Shown here one piece after another: positions 54,578-62,489 of a DNA stretch of 64,000 bases. Within the stretch, counting starts at the first letter, position 1, and every line of letters begins with the position of its first letter. The translations under genes and the position numbers were made by a program. The stretch spans positions 1 to 64,000 of the forward strand of contig NZ_LDUE01000014.1 in the NCBI RefSeq assembly GCF_001038485.1, written 5' to 3'. The notes beneath the pieces are model-generated. The model was not told where the DNA came from. It saw only the letters and a program-made list of their open reading frames with translations, and did no database searches. The stretch comes from Ornithinibacillus californiensis. Lineage in GTDB: Bacteria; Bacillota; Bacilli; Bacillales; Amphibacillaceae.

Positions 54578-55297
54578 TTAAAGTACATAATGCTTACTAA
54601 TTTTTCTACTTAAACAATACTTACTTACAGATAGTTGTTCCTTCTCTACCTCATCTAATAAATCCTTAATATATTGAAGGAGAAAACCGTTATATTTCAC
54701 TTCTAGTACGACATGATTTGCATCCATAAATTCATTTTCTTGTAATCGCTCCGAAAATATATCAAAGTTGCTCTCCGTTCCACGAATCGCCTGATCAAAT
54801 GTCACACGAATTTTATTTTCTTTTGCGACAAACGCATCCCGTTCATAGGTCACAACTGACCTGGGTCGATACACATGTTGCATCATCATATAATAGCACT
54901 CGAGTAAAAACGGATGATTTAACTCTAACAAGAGCTGATAATCACCACGAATTAATCGCTCCCCTTGTTCTCTTGTTAATCGATAGGATGATTTCTTTTG
55001 AATATGACCTTGTTTCTTCTTTAATTCAAGCAGGCAAAAATTCGGATCATGCATATACGTGCGTAAACGGCATTTACGGCGCAGCTCAATACCATCCAAT
55101 TTTTCATGAAAGTCGCGATCGTCTAATGAGTCAAAGTAAAGCGAGCGAATGGTATATCCATCCCCCTTACGATAACGATAATGATTTTTCTCACTATGAT
55201 AATCTCGGTGCATTACTTGTGCAATATAGTGACGCAATCTATAAAAAGTATCTTTTGTGATGACATACTTCTTTTCCTCACGATATACATTATTCAT
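54578..55297 (-). CDS. VTC-domain (polyphosphate polymerase-like) protein
   Basis: A 239-residue protein made of one VTC domain with the basic tunnel motifs in order: EEKKYVI, YTIRSLYFDS, RRKCRLRTYM, CLLELKKKQG, VVTYERDAFV, KIRVTFD, VVLEVKYNG and LSVSKYC. Yeast Vtc4 makes polyphosphate from ATP with this fold. All charged residues that line the tunnel seem retained, so polymerase activity is possible but unproven in bacteria of this cluster. It overlaps the upstream gene by eight bases. Confidence 0.87.
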   Translation of the reverse strand: MNNVYREEKKYVITKDTFYRLRHYIAQVMHRDYHSEKNHYRYRKGDGYTIRSLYFDSLDDRDFHEKLDGIELRRKCRLRTYMHDPNFCLLELKKKQGHIQKKSSYRLTREQGERLIRGDYQLLLELNHPFLLECYYMMMQHVYRPRSVVTYERDAFVAKENKIRVTFDQAIRGTESNFDIFSERLQENEFMDANHVVLEVKYNGFLLQYIKDLLDEVEKEQLSVSKYCLSRKISKHYVL

Positions 55298-56159
55298 TTT
55301 CTATCACCTCTCGAAATGCATGATAATCATGGTATGCAATATGAATGTTCTGATCTTTATAATGTTGCTTTAACCGATCCGCATTTTCACGCGCCGCAGA
55401 TAGTCCTTCATAATAGTATGTATTTTTCTCCGTCAAATCATAGTCACCTGGACGTTTAAACTCGTATATCGTTGTTAACGGTTTATTAGCATTTCTGGCT
55501 TCTTGTGCTTCAAACGTGAGATGTTCAATTTCATGATCACGATAATAATTCATCACTACCACTTCACTTGACGCTTCACGAATAATTGTCCGTACAACCT
55601 CCTGATAGCCTTTCGTATCATAAAAATATGGCACGACGACAAGCAATTCTAAACCTTCACGTTCGGCCGCTTGATACAACTGTTTGATACCTGAGATATA
55701 CGATTGTTGAACAGACTGATCCTCCCAATTAAAATCATCCAATAAATACGGTTCAACATCGATAACCAATCCTTTAATCTGCTGATCTTCAGGTAACAGA
55801 TGATTAACTTCTACAATTTGATCCAATTGTTCTAGCATACCTTTACCCGTTGGATCAAGCGCCCATTCTGGCGTTCCAGACAAGCCGTATACGTCAATGT
55901 TCTGATTGGTTATATCCTCAACAAATAAGCTGACTTCCTCATTGGTTAAGTCACTCGAAAATGATTGAAAAACACGGTCAAAATTATAATTGTTTAAATC
56001 ATTTAGTAATTGTGTACGATTGTTTATTACTTCCTCACTTGACCACGAAAAAATTGCACGTTTGGATTGCTCTTGATTTGTTTCAATAAACAACCTGACA
56101 ACTAAAAAAGCAATTAATATTCCGATGAAAAACAGTTGCCATTTACGTCGCTTCTGCAT
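55290..56159 (-). CDS. Membrane-anchored TIM-barrel (glycoside hydrolase-like) protein
   Basis: A 289-residue protein with a basic N-terminus and signal anchor (WQLFFIGILIAFLVVRLFI), then a barrel-like domain: NQNIDVYGLSGTPEWAL, IKGLVIDVEPYLLDDF, LELLVVVPYFYD, EVVVMNYYRD and PLTTIYEFKRPG. The strand-end acidic residue in VIDVEPY is a likely active-site residue, as in GH18-like or polysaccharide-processing barrels. ATG 56159 lies six bases from GGAGGG; the longer frame has none. First gene of the operon. Confidence 0.7.
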   Translation of the reverse strand: MQKRRKWQLFFIGILIAFLVVRLFIETNQEQSKRAIFSWSSEEVINNRTQLLNDLNNYNFDRVFQSFSSDLTNEEVSLFVEDITNQNIDVYGLSGTPEWALDPTGKGMLEQLDQIVEVNHLLPEDQQIKGLVIDVEPYLLDDFNWEDQSVQQSYISGIKQLYQAAEREGLELLVVVPYFYDTKGYQEVVRTIIREASSEVVVMNYYRDHEIEHLTFEAQEARNANKPLTTIYEFKRPGDYDLTEKNTYYYEGLSAARENADRLKQHYKDQNIHIAYHDYHAFREVIENE

Positions 56160-56350
56160 ACATGCCCTCCGTTTGTCCATTTATAATCTATATGGGTAAT
56201 AATAATTTGCGTGTGTGGAAGTAATATGACCTAGAAGGTGAGATAGAAACCCTTTGTCATTATGTTAAGTCGTCTTGTTTTAATCCTTTCAAAACACGCA
56301 TCTCCTAGTATACTAGAGTGATATTACATTTTTCTTACATATTTCGACAC

Positions 56351-56396
56351 AAAATAAGCACGTTTTTACAAATTCAAGTATAAAACGCGCTTATTA
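56351..56396 (-). terminator. Terminator of the two-component genes
   Basis: AATAAGC-CGTTTT and AAAACG-GCTTATT form a strong stem, with TTTTG following in the minus direction. It separates the sensor pair from the seven-gene surface operon, which must start at its own promoter at about 56160-56350. Confidence 0.75.
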
Positions 56397-56435
56397 AAAT
56401 AGTATATATAATTTAAGTTTAAGAATAAGAATTTA

Positions 56436-57425
56436 TTAAATGGGATTAACAGACTTTAATAGACTATAATCCTCTTCTATAAGGATAGGTTGAGCATGAT
56501 GATATAGCTTTTCTAGACGGTTTCGCTGATTTCCCTTCACATAATAGTTCACCATAGACATTAAAACATCCACAAAATGCTGATAATACTTTTCTCTATC
56601 ATGCACACACCATAAATAGTCTTTTTCTTCTAGTAAATCTCCTTTATACAATGAAATAATCTTTTCGAACTCAGCAATATTTTGTTCACTTACAGATAAC
56701 TCTTGCTCCATAAGTTGATCGAATTCGACTATATCACAATAAACTTCCTTAAGATCCATTGTGTACATACTATTTTTGTAAATGATTTTGGCATTTACCC
56801 CTGCACTTTTCAACTTCTTTTTTAGTCGAAAAATCATCGTATATAAGTTCTGCTGTGATTTATCCGGGGTGGAATCCTCCCATAATACATCGATAATTCG
56901 CCACTTGCTAATCCCTTTTTCTCTATGCATGATTAATAGTGCTAAAAGCTCTTCCATTTTTGCTGTCAAAAAATCAACCTTGCCACCATTCACTTTTAAA
57001 TGCATTGGACCAAATAGACAAATCTCTCCACCGTCACTGCTCGCTTTTTCCTCCACTCCCCTTTTCAGGTGTATCCGACTCATGACTTCATCGACAGAAT
57101 GGGGGGTAACAGGTTTTAAAATATAATGAATTGCATTAAGCTTAAACGCATGGATGGCATACTGTTCATAAGCTGTAACAAAGACAATCGACATATTATC
57201 GTTACCATCTAACTCTATTAACCTTGTACCAAGCTCAATCCCATTTAATACAGGCAAATCGACATCTAAAAATAAGACATTTGGCTGAAGGATTGGAATT
57301 TCAACCAAGGCCTCTTCAGGGTCTGTAAACATTGCAATGATTTGTATATCTTGCCTTTCGCTAAGAACTTTGTTCAATAAATCCAATGCTAGAATTTCAT
57401 CATCGACTAACACTGCCTTAATCAT
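56436..57425 (-). CDS. Response regulator with winged-helix and BTAD domains (SARP-like)
   Basis: A 329-residue regulator. The receiver holds DDE at 8-10, phospho-acceptor Asp54 in FLDVDLPVLNG and KPV near 107. An OmpR-like winged helix follows (KMEELLALLIMHREKGISKWRI, LYTMIFRLKKKL), then a bacterial transcriptional activation domain (BTAD) of helical hairpins. AAGGAGGAGG stands before ATG 57425. It overlaps the kinase gene. It is the best candidate regulator of the operon at 47798-56159. Confidence 0.85.
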   Translation of the reverse strand: MIKAVLVDDEILALDLLNKVLSERQDIQIIAMFTDPEEALVEIPILQPNVLFLDVDLPVLNGIELGTRLIELDGNDNMSIVFVTAYEQYAIHAFKLNAIHYILKPVTPHSVDEVMSRIHLKRGVEEKASSDGGEICLFGPMHLKVNGGKVDFLTAKMEELLALLIMHREKGISKWRIIDVLWEDSTPDKSQQNLYTMIFRLKKKLKSAGVNAKIIYKNSMYTMDLKEVYCDIVEFDQLMEQELSVSEQNIAEFEKIISLYKGDLLEEKDYLWCVHDREKYYQHFVDVLMSMVNYYVKGNQRNRLEKLYHHAQPILIEEDYSLLKSVNPI

Positions 57426-59394
57426 GGTCCTCCTCCTTATCATAGCGCTCCTGTATTGGAATCGTACAATGCACTTTCGTTCCACTACCAGTTGTATCAA
57501 AGTTCAACTTCACATCATATCTATTTTTCAATCTCATATACACGTTCATTAAGCTGATACCATTTCCTTGTGAAGAAATCAAATCGTTCATTTCCTCGTT
57601 CTGAATCGCTTTAATCTGCTCTATATCCATGCCTTTTCCATTATCTTCTATACTTAAGAAAACAGCTTGATGCCGCTTTCTTATCGTAAGTTTCACTTTG
57701 CCACCATGTTTATTTTTCAAGACACCATGTCTTATCGCGTTTTCAACAAGCGGCTCAATGATTAACGGCGAAATTTGCACAGGTAATACTTCCGGATCAA
57801 TGTCATAAACAACTTGAATACGACGACCAAATCGGGCTTTCTCAATTTCGATATAAGCCTCGATCAATTTCAGCTCGTTTTCAATTGTAACCATGTCTGT
57901 TTTTAAGTCTATATCAAAGGATCGTCTCAAGTAATCAGATAAATTCATAAGCAATTTAGCAGCCTTCTCCCCATTCGTGTAACAAAGGCTAATAATACTA
58001 CTAAGTGCATTAAACAAGAAATGGGGCGCAATCTGCGCTTGTAAGAATGCAAGCTCATTCCTCTGTACTTCTTTCGTCGTTTGATCTAACGATGAAAAGG
58101 CTTCCAATAATTGAATAGAGAGTTCCTCATTTTTTTTGTAGGAATTGGTGTATCTCACAATTAATAAAGCAGCAAGAGCAATACTATAAACAGGAATGGT
58201 AAGAAACGAAACCAACAAGTCTACCTTTAAGCCTATGCTATATAGCGTCATATCAAACCAAAATAGAAACGTGCAAAAAGTAACAACGATTAGAGTTGCA
58301 TGTTCTATATCATTCATCCAGGTACTATTATTTTTAACGTATAGTATAATCGTTCTTAACCATATAGAGAAAAAGATACCTACTGCAGAAAACATATAAA
58401 AACTTAGTGTGTTAAGATATATTTCCAAAGGTAATGTCAAAACAAAAACTAAAAACAATCCAAAAAAGCTAATGATATAGTTTCGGATTTTGCTAGGTAA
58501 GATGGCTGCACTTACTTTATTTACAACAATCACAACCATAATGACACTTAAAGCATTCATAAAATGACCAAAACGAAAAGTCAAATCTAATGTGATATCT
58601 GGAAATAGTTTCATAATAATTCGTTCACTATAAATACCATTCATAACTCCAAAAGAAAGACTGCTTAGAGCCAGCGGAAGCGTAACAGGTTCTTTTTTTC
58701 GATAATCGTTACTAGCTAAAAATAATAGTAAGTAGAATATTCCTATAATAACAACGATTAAAATCATCGCAAATTCAAACATGATTTTGTCATTGTTTTG
58801 TTGCATCAATTCCTCTTGTGTACCAAAGATAATCGGTTTGGCTATTCCACCAACAATGTACTCATGATTCGCTACTTGAATGATGATTTCAGCGGTAGAA
58901 TCCTCTATTTCAAAATATACAACTTCTGAATTATTACCAGCAACACTTCCAGCAAGATCCTTAGATACATTTCCATCCTTTAATATTAACTCTCCATTAA
59001 CATATATCTTGCTAGAGTTTCTAATATTTCCCTTTTTCAGACCAAAATATTTTGTCTTAGGAATATTCTTTATCGTTGCCCGATAGGTAGCATATCCCTT
59101 ATCAGGATAAGTATTACCCTCTAAATCTTGTAACCAGTTACCTGGGACATACGCATAATGATAATTACGTTGCTTATTATATATAAAATCCGTTGGAGCT
59201 AACAGTTGATTCCAGTAAAATTCCCACTCACCATTAAGCTCAATCACACCTTTACTATCAAATTCAGTCTCAGAAAGGTCTAATTCTCCTAGTTTAATAG
59301 ATGATGTCTTCTCCATGGCACTTAAATAATAAAAGATAATAACAATCATCATTAAAAGGGTTGCTGCTATAAAATAAACTTTGGTACGATTCAA
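57418..59394 (-). CDS. LytS-type histidine kinase with 7TMR-DISM sensor
   Basis: A 658-residue kinase. A first helix is followed by an extracellular galactose-binding-like DISMED2 domain (LNGEWEFYWNQLL, YVPGNWLQ, YATYRATI), then seven membrane helices (about 205-430) and a cytosolic His_kinase domain with QIAPHFLFNALSS, ending in an ATPase with ENAIRHG and EDNGKGM. A carbohydrate-like ligand is plausible. The TTG at 59394 sits after GGGTGAGG; longer GTG starts have no site. It overlaps the regulator start by eight bases. Confidence 0.85.
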   Translation of the reverse strand: MNRTKVYFIAATLLMMIVIIFYYLSAMEKTSSIKLGELDLSETEFDSKGVIELNGEWEFYWNQLLAPTDFIYNKQRNYHYAYVPGNWLQDLEGNTYPDKGYATYRATIKNIPKTKYFGLKKGNIRNSSKIYVNGELILKDGNVSKDLAGSVAGNNSEVVYFEIEDSTAEIIIQVANHEYIVGGIAKPIIFGTQEELMQQNNDKIMFEFAMILIVVIIGIFYLLLFLASNDYRKKEPVTLPLALSSLSFGVMNGIYSERIIMKLFPDITLDLTFRFGHFMNALSVIMVVIVVNKVSAAILPSKIRNYIISFFGLFLVFVLTLPLEIYLNTLSFYMFSAVGIFFSIWLRTIILYVKNNSTWMNDIEHATLIVVTFCTFLFWFDMTLYSIGLKVDLLVSFLTIPVYSIALAALLIVRYTNSYKKNEELSIQLLEAFSSLDQTTKEVQRNELAFLQAQIAPHFLFNALSSIISLCYTNGEKAAKLLMNLSDYLRRSFDIDLKTDMVTIENELKLIEAYIEIEKARFGRRIQVVYDIDPEVLPVQISPLIIEPLVENAIRHGVLKNKHGGKVKLTIRKRHQAVFLSIEDNGKGMDIEQIKAIQNEEMNDLISSQGNGISLMNVYMRLKNRYDVKLNFDTTGSGTKVHCTIPIQERYDKEEDHD

Positions 59395-59593
59395 TGACCT
59401 CACCCTTTGGTAATTTACTACCACTACCACTATTTATGAATCTATGTGAAGTAGCTCTAGACACAGAGATAATTTTGGCGGTTTTCACCCTTTTTTAGAC
59501 ATAAAAATACACAAAGTATTCATATACTCTATCTTATACATTTATTTTATCACAAACAGGGGGGCGGTTCTTATTTATACAATAGCGAAGCAT

Positions 59594-59707
59594 GAGCCAT
59601 CGGAAATTTTGCGCTTAGTAGAGTTATACATAACAATACAAGAAGGCACGATGAGGGATTATATCCGCCCATCGTGCCTTCTTTAAGCGCTAAACTCCCG
59701 ATAGCTC
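59594..59707. repeat. Long imperfect inverted repeat with an asymmetric insert
   Basis: GAGCCATCGGAAATTTTGCG (left, from 59594) matches the complement of the right end at 59688-59707 with four mismatches, and AAGAAGGCACGATG pairs with CATCGTGCCTTCTT inside. The left arm holds about 22 extra bases between the two parts. The inner stem alone would act as a terminator. The remaining gap 59395-59593 holds only AT-rich sequence. Confidence 0.6.
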
Positions 59708-59771
59708 CTTTAAAACCGTCCCTTTACTAATTTTGGTTGGGGTCTGACCCCTCTAGATGACAGGCCCCTAA

Positions 59772-60287
59772 TCACCTTTCTTCTACCGGTAGATATACAG
59801 GTACATCGAACCACAGTAGGACTACGACTGCTACTATTCCTGATAGGAAGTAGGTCAATATTGGACGAGTTAGGTGTAATTTTATCAGAGGAAACATAAC
59901 AAATAGGAATGCAACAGACCACCATAAGGACCAGCCGTATTGATATTCAATATACCCCGTTTCCTTAAACACCCACTCCCATACGCCATAAAGTAATATC
60001 CATTTCGTATATTTTTGAAGTTTACCAGTCATATCATCTGGAAAGTTATGTAGAAATAGTAATACAGTAGCTGGAAAGACAATAAATGTATATAACATTT
60101 CTGTTAATGTATGGTTGGTTATGAAATCCGCATCTAAGCGCCACAAGAAATAATTAGCCGTCAAAAAGTTGTAAGATAAATTTCCAAGTGCAACAAAAAG
60201 AAGGGTTGTGTGGTATTCCCTCCAATTCCTCCAAACCCCGGTAATGATTACGGCAATTACTGCAACAAGAGTAGTGGCTACATGCAT
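59772..60287 (-). CDS. CBO0543 family membrane protein
   Basis: A 171-residue protein with five to six membrane helices, matching the CBO0543 pattern: an early GVWRNWREY segment, ALGNLSYNFLTANYFLWRLDAD, VFPATVLLFLHNFPDD and WEWVFKETGYIEYQYGWSLWWS. Function unknown, widespread in Bacillaceae. AAAGGTCTG precedes ATG. A GGGACAGG repeat lies upstream. Confidence 0.82.
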   Translation of the reverse strand: MHVATTLVAVIAVIITGVWRNWREYHTTLLFVALGNLSYNFLTANYFLWRLDADFITNHTLTEMLYTFIVFPATVLLFLHNFPDDMTGKLQKYTKWILLYGVWEWVFKETGYIEYQYGWSLWWSVAFLFVMFPLIKLHLTRPILTYFLSGIVAVVVLLWFDVPVYLPVEER

Positions 60288-60424
60288 TTTTATCAGACCT
60301 TTTATTCGATTGATTAGTGTAGTTTTGCCCTAGATTCTTTAGATTTATGTATTTCCGTTTTCGTAATTCCTGCCCTTTTTTTAGGGTAGTTCTTGTCAAG
60401 CGACTGATATAGATTTAGGACCGC

Positions 60425-60476
60425 GGGGACAGGAACTCCGGCCCAAGATCATATCTGGGCCAAGGCTCCTGTCCCC
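60425..60476. repeat. GGGACAGG-type hairpin repeat
   Basis: GGGGACAGGA at 60425-60434 and TCCTGTCCCC at 60467-60476 pair perfectly; an inner GGCCCA/TGGGCC stem (60440, 60456) extends it. There is no T-run. It lies in the gap between YrzI and the CBO0543 gene, which contains no gene otherwise. Confidence 0.65.
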
Positions 60477-60592
60477 ATGGCCCTTAATCTTCATGGTTAG
60501 GTTGTGTCTTTCTCCACCCATAATACCGCTCGACGCCCTTGGATCAAATAAAACATTTCCATTACCACCTTTCATAATTTACAAATCCAGTA

Positions 60593-60733
60593 TTACCATT
60601 GACGAGTATAATGAGTGACTTTTCCTTTGTTTTCTTCATAGATTTTTCTTGCATATTCATTCTGAATTAATTCCTCAAAAGAAGTTTCACGTTTCTGTAT
60701 CGTTATCGTGAACAGAAAAATATTTAATGTCAT
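60593..60733 (-). CDS. YrzI family small protein
   Basis: A 46-residue protein, MTLNIFLFTITIQKRETSFE..., with the YrzI pattern of a short hydrophobic start, ITIQKRE, and a helical EELIQNEYARKIYEE tail. Found throughout Bacillaceae, function unknown. GGAGGTGATAGT precedes ATG. The plus-strand frame across this start is a shadow. Confidence 0.85.
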   Translation of the reverse strand: MTLNIFLFTITIQKRETSFEELIQNEYARKIYEENKGKVTHYTRQW

Positions 60734-60804
60734 ACTATCACCTCCTAATTATTACCCAACAAGAAAAAACCGCAGAGAGACTTCTCCCCACGGCAAAAAG
60801 ACAC

Positions 60805-60837
60805 AAAAATACCGCAGGGCACGCTTCTCCCTGCGGT
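60805..60837 (-). terminator. Terminator of the 28-residue peptide gene
   Basis: ACCGCAGGG at 60811 pairs with CCCTGCGGT ending at 60837; ATTTTT follows in the minus direction. A weaker look-alike (CCGCAG...CACGG) stands beside it at about 60770-60793. Confidence 0.8.
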
Positions 60838-60933
60838 ATGGGTATGCTTAATTTCATTAGAAAAACACAAGCAAAATACTTGTTTTTCTCTTGCAGGCGA
60901 AAAGTAATTATACTTTCCTACTGCTAAAAACTC

Positions 60934-61020
60934 TTAAGCGATCCATTCCGATCCGGTCGAATGCGCAACTTTTAATTTTGTTGTAGTTCTTAGTGACACC
61001 AATTTAACGATTACCATCAT
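60934..61020 (-). CDS. Possible 28-residue peptide
   Basis: AAGGAGG stands nine bases before ATG 61020 and opens MMVIVKLVSLRTTTKLKVAH... of 28 residues, basic with a short hydrophobic start. A strong terminator lies about 100 bases behind the stop and no other frame is better. I do not recognise it. Together with YrzI downstream it makes a pair of tiny genes on one strand. Confidence 0.45.
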   Translation of the reverse strand: MMVIVKLVSLRTTTKLKVAHSTGSEWIA

Positions 61021-61426
61021 TTCATTCGACCTCCTTAAGAATTTTTACTCACTTGGTAATTATATCCACTTACTAGCTGTTTGTAAATAGTTTTTACGTA
61101 ATTTTCAAAAATATTATTGTATACTTGCCGCTAGATAGGATGGACGTCGGGACAGATTAATGTAATACTAATTCACATTCATCCTACTGGTTTAACTATT
61201 AATAAAACTATCAACCTCTTGTTTGAAAGAAGTTAATTGTATATATGTATATGAATCCAGATTGGGCAATATTTCATTTTGTTATTTTATATGCTGTCTC
61301 TTTCTGAAGGCGACTTTTCCATTTTCCAATTTCTTATTTAATCGGTTTTCTTTGTTTTCCACAATCTTTTAGAATAATAGTTCGTCATTTAGGATAAAAC
61401 TTAAAAATCTATTAATATTTATACGT
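61021..61426. other. Gene-free AT-rich region
   Basis: Apart from the ribosome site of the small peptide near 61030 I see no gene, hairpin or clear promoter here. Confidence 0.5.
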
Positions 61427-62020
61427 CTATAACCGCATTTGAATTTTAGGATAATGCGCATGAAGAATATTAACCATCTGTTTGGACATTTCCTCTGGTG
61501 ACTGTGCGTAATCACTCTTAATCCATTCTAAAATAAGACCATAAGCTCCATAAGTTCGATAGGTAATAAAATTTGTATTGTTAACATCAAACTTCTGATC
61601 GCCTTCAAATATAATTTTCTCTTGAAATTTTCTAATCGTTTCAATCATTTTTTCTTGGAGACCTGGTATCGACTCCGATTCTTTTAGCAAGTCAAACAAA
61701 TCTGTGTTTGCATAAATATATTGAAACACTAGCATGGAGGAAGGAGGAAAACTGTCCAATTCCAAATAACCAGACACCTTTAAATTCTGAAGAAAAGCTT
61801 TTTGAAGCTCATCGCTCGTTTTCTCAATAATTTCATTCGTTAAATCCTCTATATTCTTGAAATGAGCATAAAACGTAGCCCTGTTATAATCAGATTTATT
61901 AACTACATCCGTCACGGTTACATTCCTGTAGCCTTTTTCCTTTATCAAACTAATATATGATTTAATAAATGTTTGTTTTGTTCTCCTTACCCTTCGATCT
62001 AACTTTTGTGTTGTATACAT
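61427..62020 (-). CDS. TetR family regulator
   Basis: A 197-residue repressor. The N-terminal HTH is RRTKQTFIKSYISLIKEKGYRNVTVTDVV-like, with NRATFYAHFKNIEDL as recognition helix and start of helix 4. The C-terminal part is of the TetR_C type used by DhaS-like regulators, with no clear ligand motif. ATG 62020 follows a run of six G; the frame upstream has no site. It is divergent from the GMC oxidoreductase gene and probably controls it and itself. Confidence 0.85.
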   Translation of the reverse strand: MYTTQKLDRRVRRTKQTFIKSYISLIKEKGYRNVTVTDVVNKSDYNRATFYAHFKNIEDLTNEIIEKTSDELQKAFLQNLKVSGYLELDSFPPSSMLVFQYIYANTDLFDLLKESESIPGLQEKMIETIRKFQEKIIFEGDQKFDVNNTNFITYRTYGAYGLILEWIKSDYAQSPEEMSKQMVNILHAHYPKIQMRL

Positions 62021-62128
62021 AAATATTCCCCCCAAAAATTTCACTATTATTTCATACAAAACTAGCAAAACTGTTGCTTATCTATACAAAACCTTTAAAT
62101 TTACTGATTGTAACGATTTTTCAGATTG

Positions 62129-62150
62129 CTATAATTACATGTAATCATAG
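62129..62150. promoter_or_regulatory. 22-bp palindrome, candidate TetR operator
   Basis: CTATAATTACATGTAATCATAG is a palindrome with one mismatched pair; the core ATTACATGTAAT (62134-62145) is perfect. It sits in the divergent region between the TetR gene and the GMC oxidoreductase gene. The rest of 62021-62489 shows no gene. Confidence 0.5.
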
Positions 62151-62489
62151 ATTTTGGTAAACGACTTGGATAGATATGTAAAACTCGCTGCAAATTGCAC
62201 AACACCCTTGTAAGCGCTTTATTGCATTCAGAGTTGTCTTTAGCAATACAAACGTTGCCTAATAGTGATAAAAACAACGAAGGATGATTAGTTGTATTAT
62301 ATCACAATTAGCAGTCTCTCCTTCATCAATCATAGGAAGAAATGCCTACTGTACGATGATGGAAAAGTAGAGAAATAGGGAAGTAGATTTACGTAGAAAT
62401 AGGCTTTATGGAAAAAAGAGCCTATCAATCTATACAGATATACGTTGAATCTGAAATAATACTATATTTTTTAGGAAAGAGGAGATAGC

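Noticed and set aside
47798-59394. Reading the surface locus as a defence or phage system because it holds kinase, HEAT and polymerase-fold proteins
   Set aside because: The GT2 motifs, signal anchors and exported barrels point to envelope polysaccharide; no nuclease, toxin or phage protein is present.
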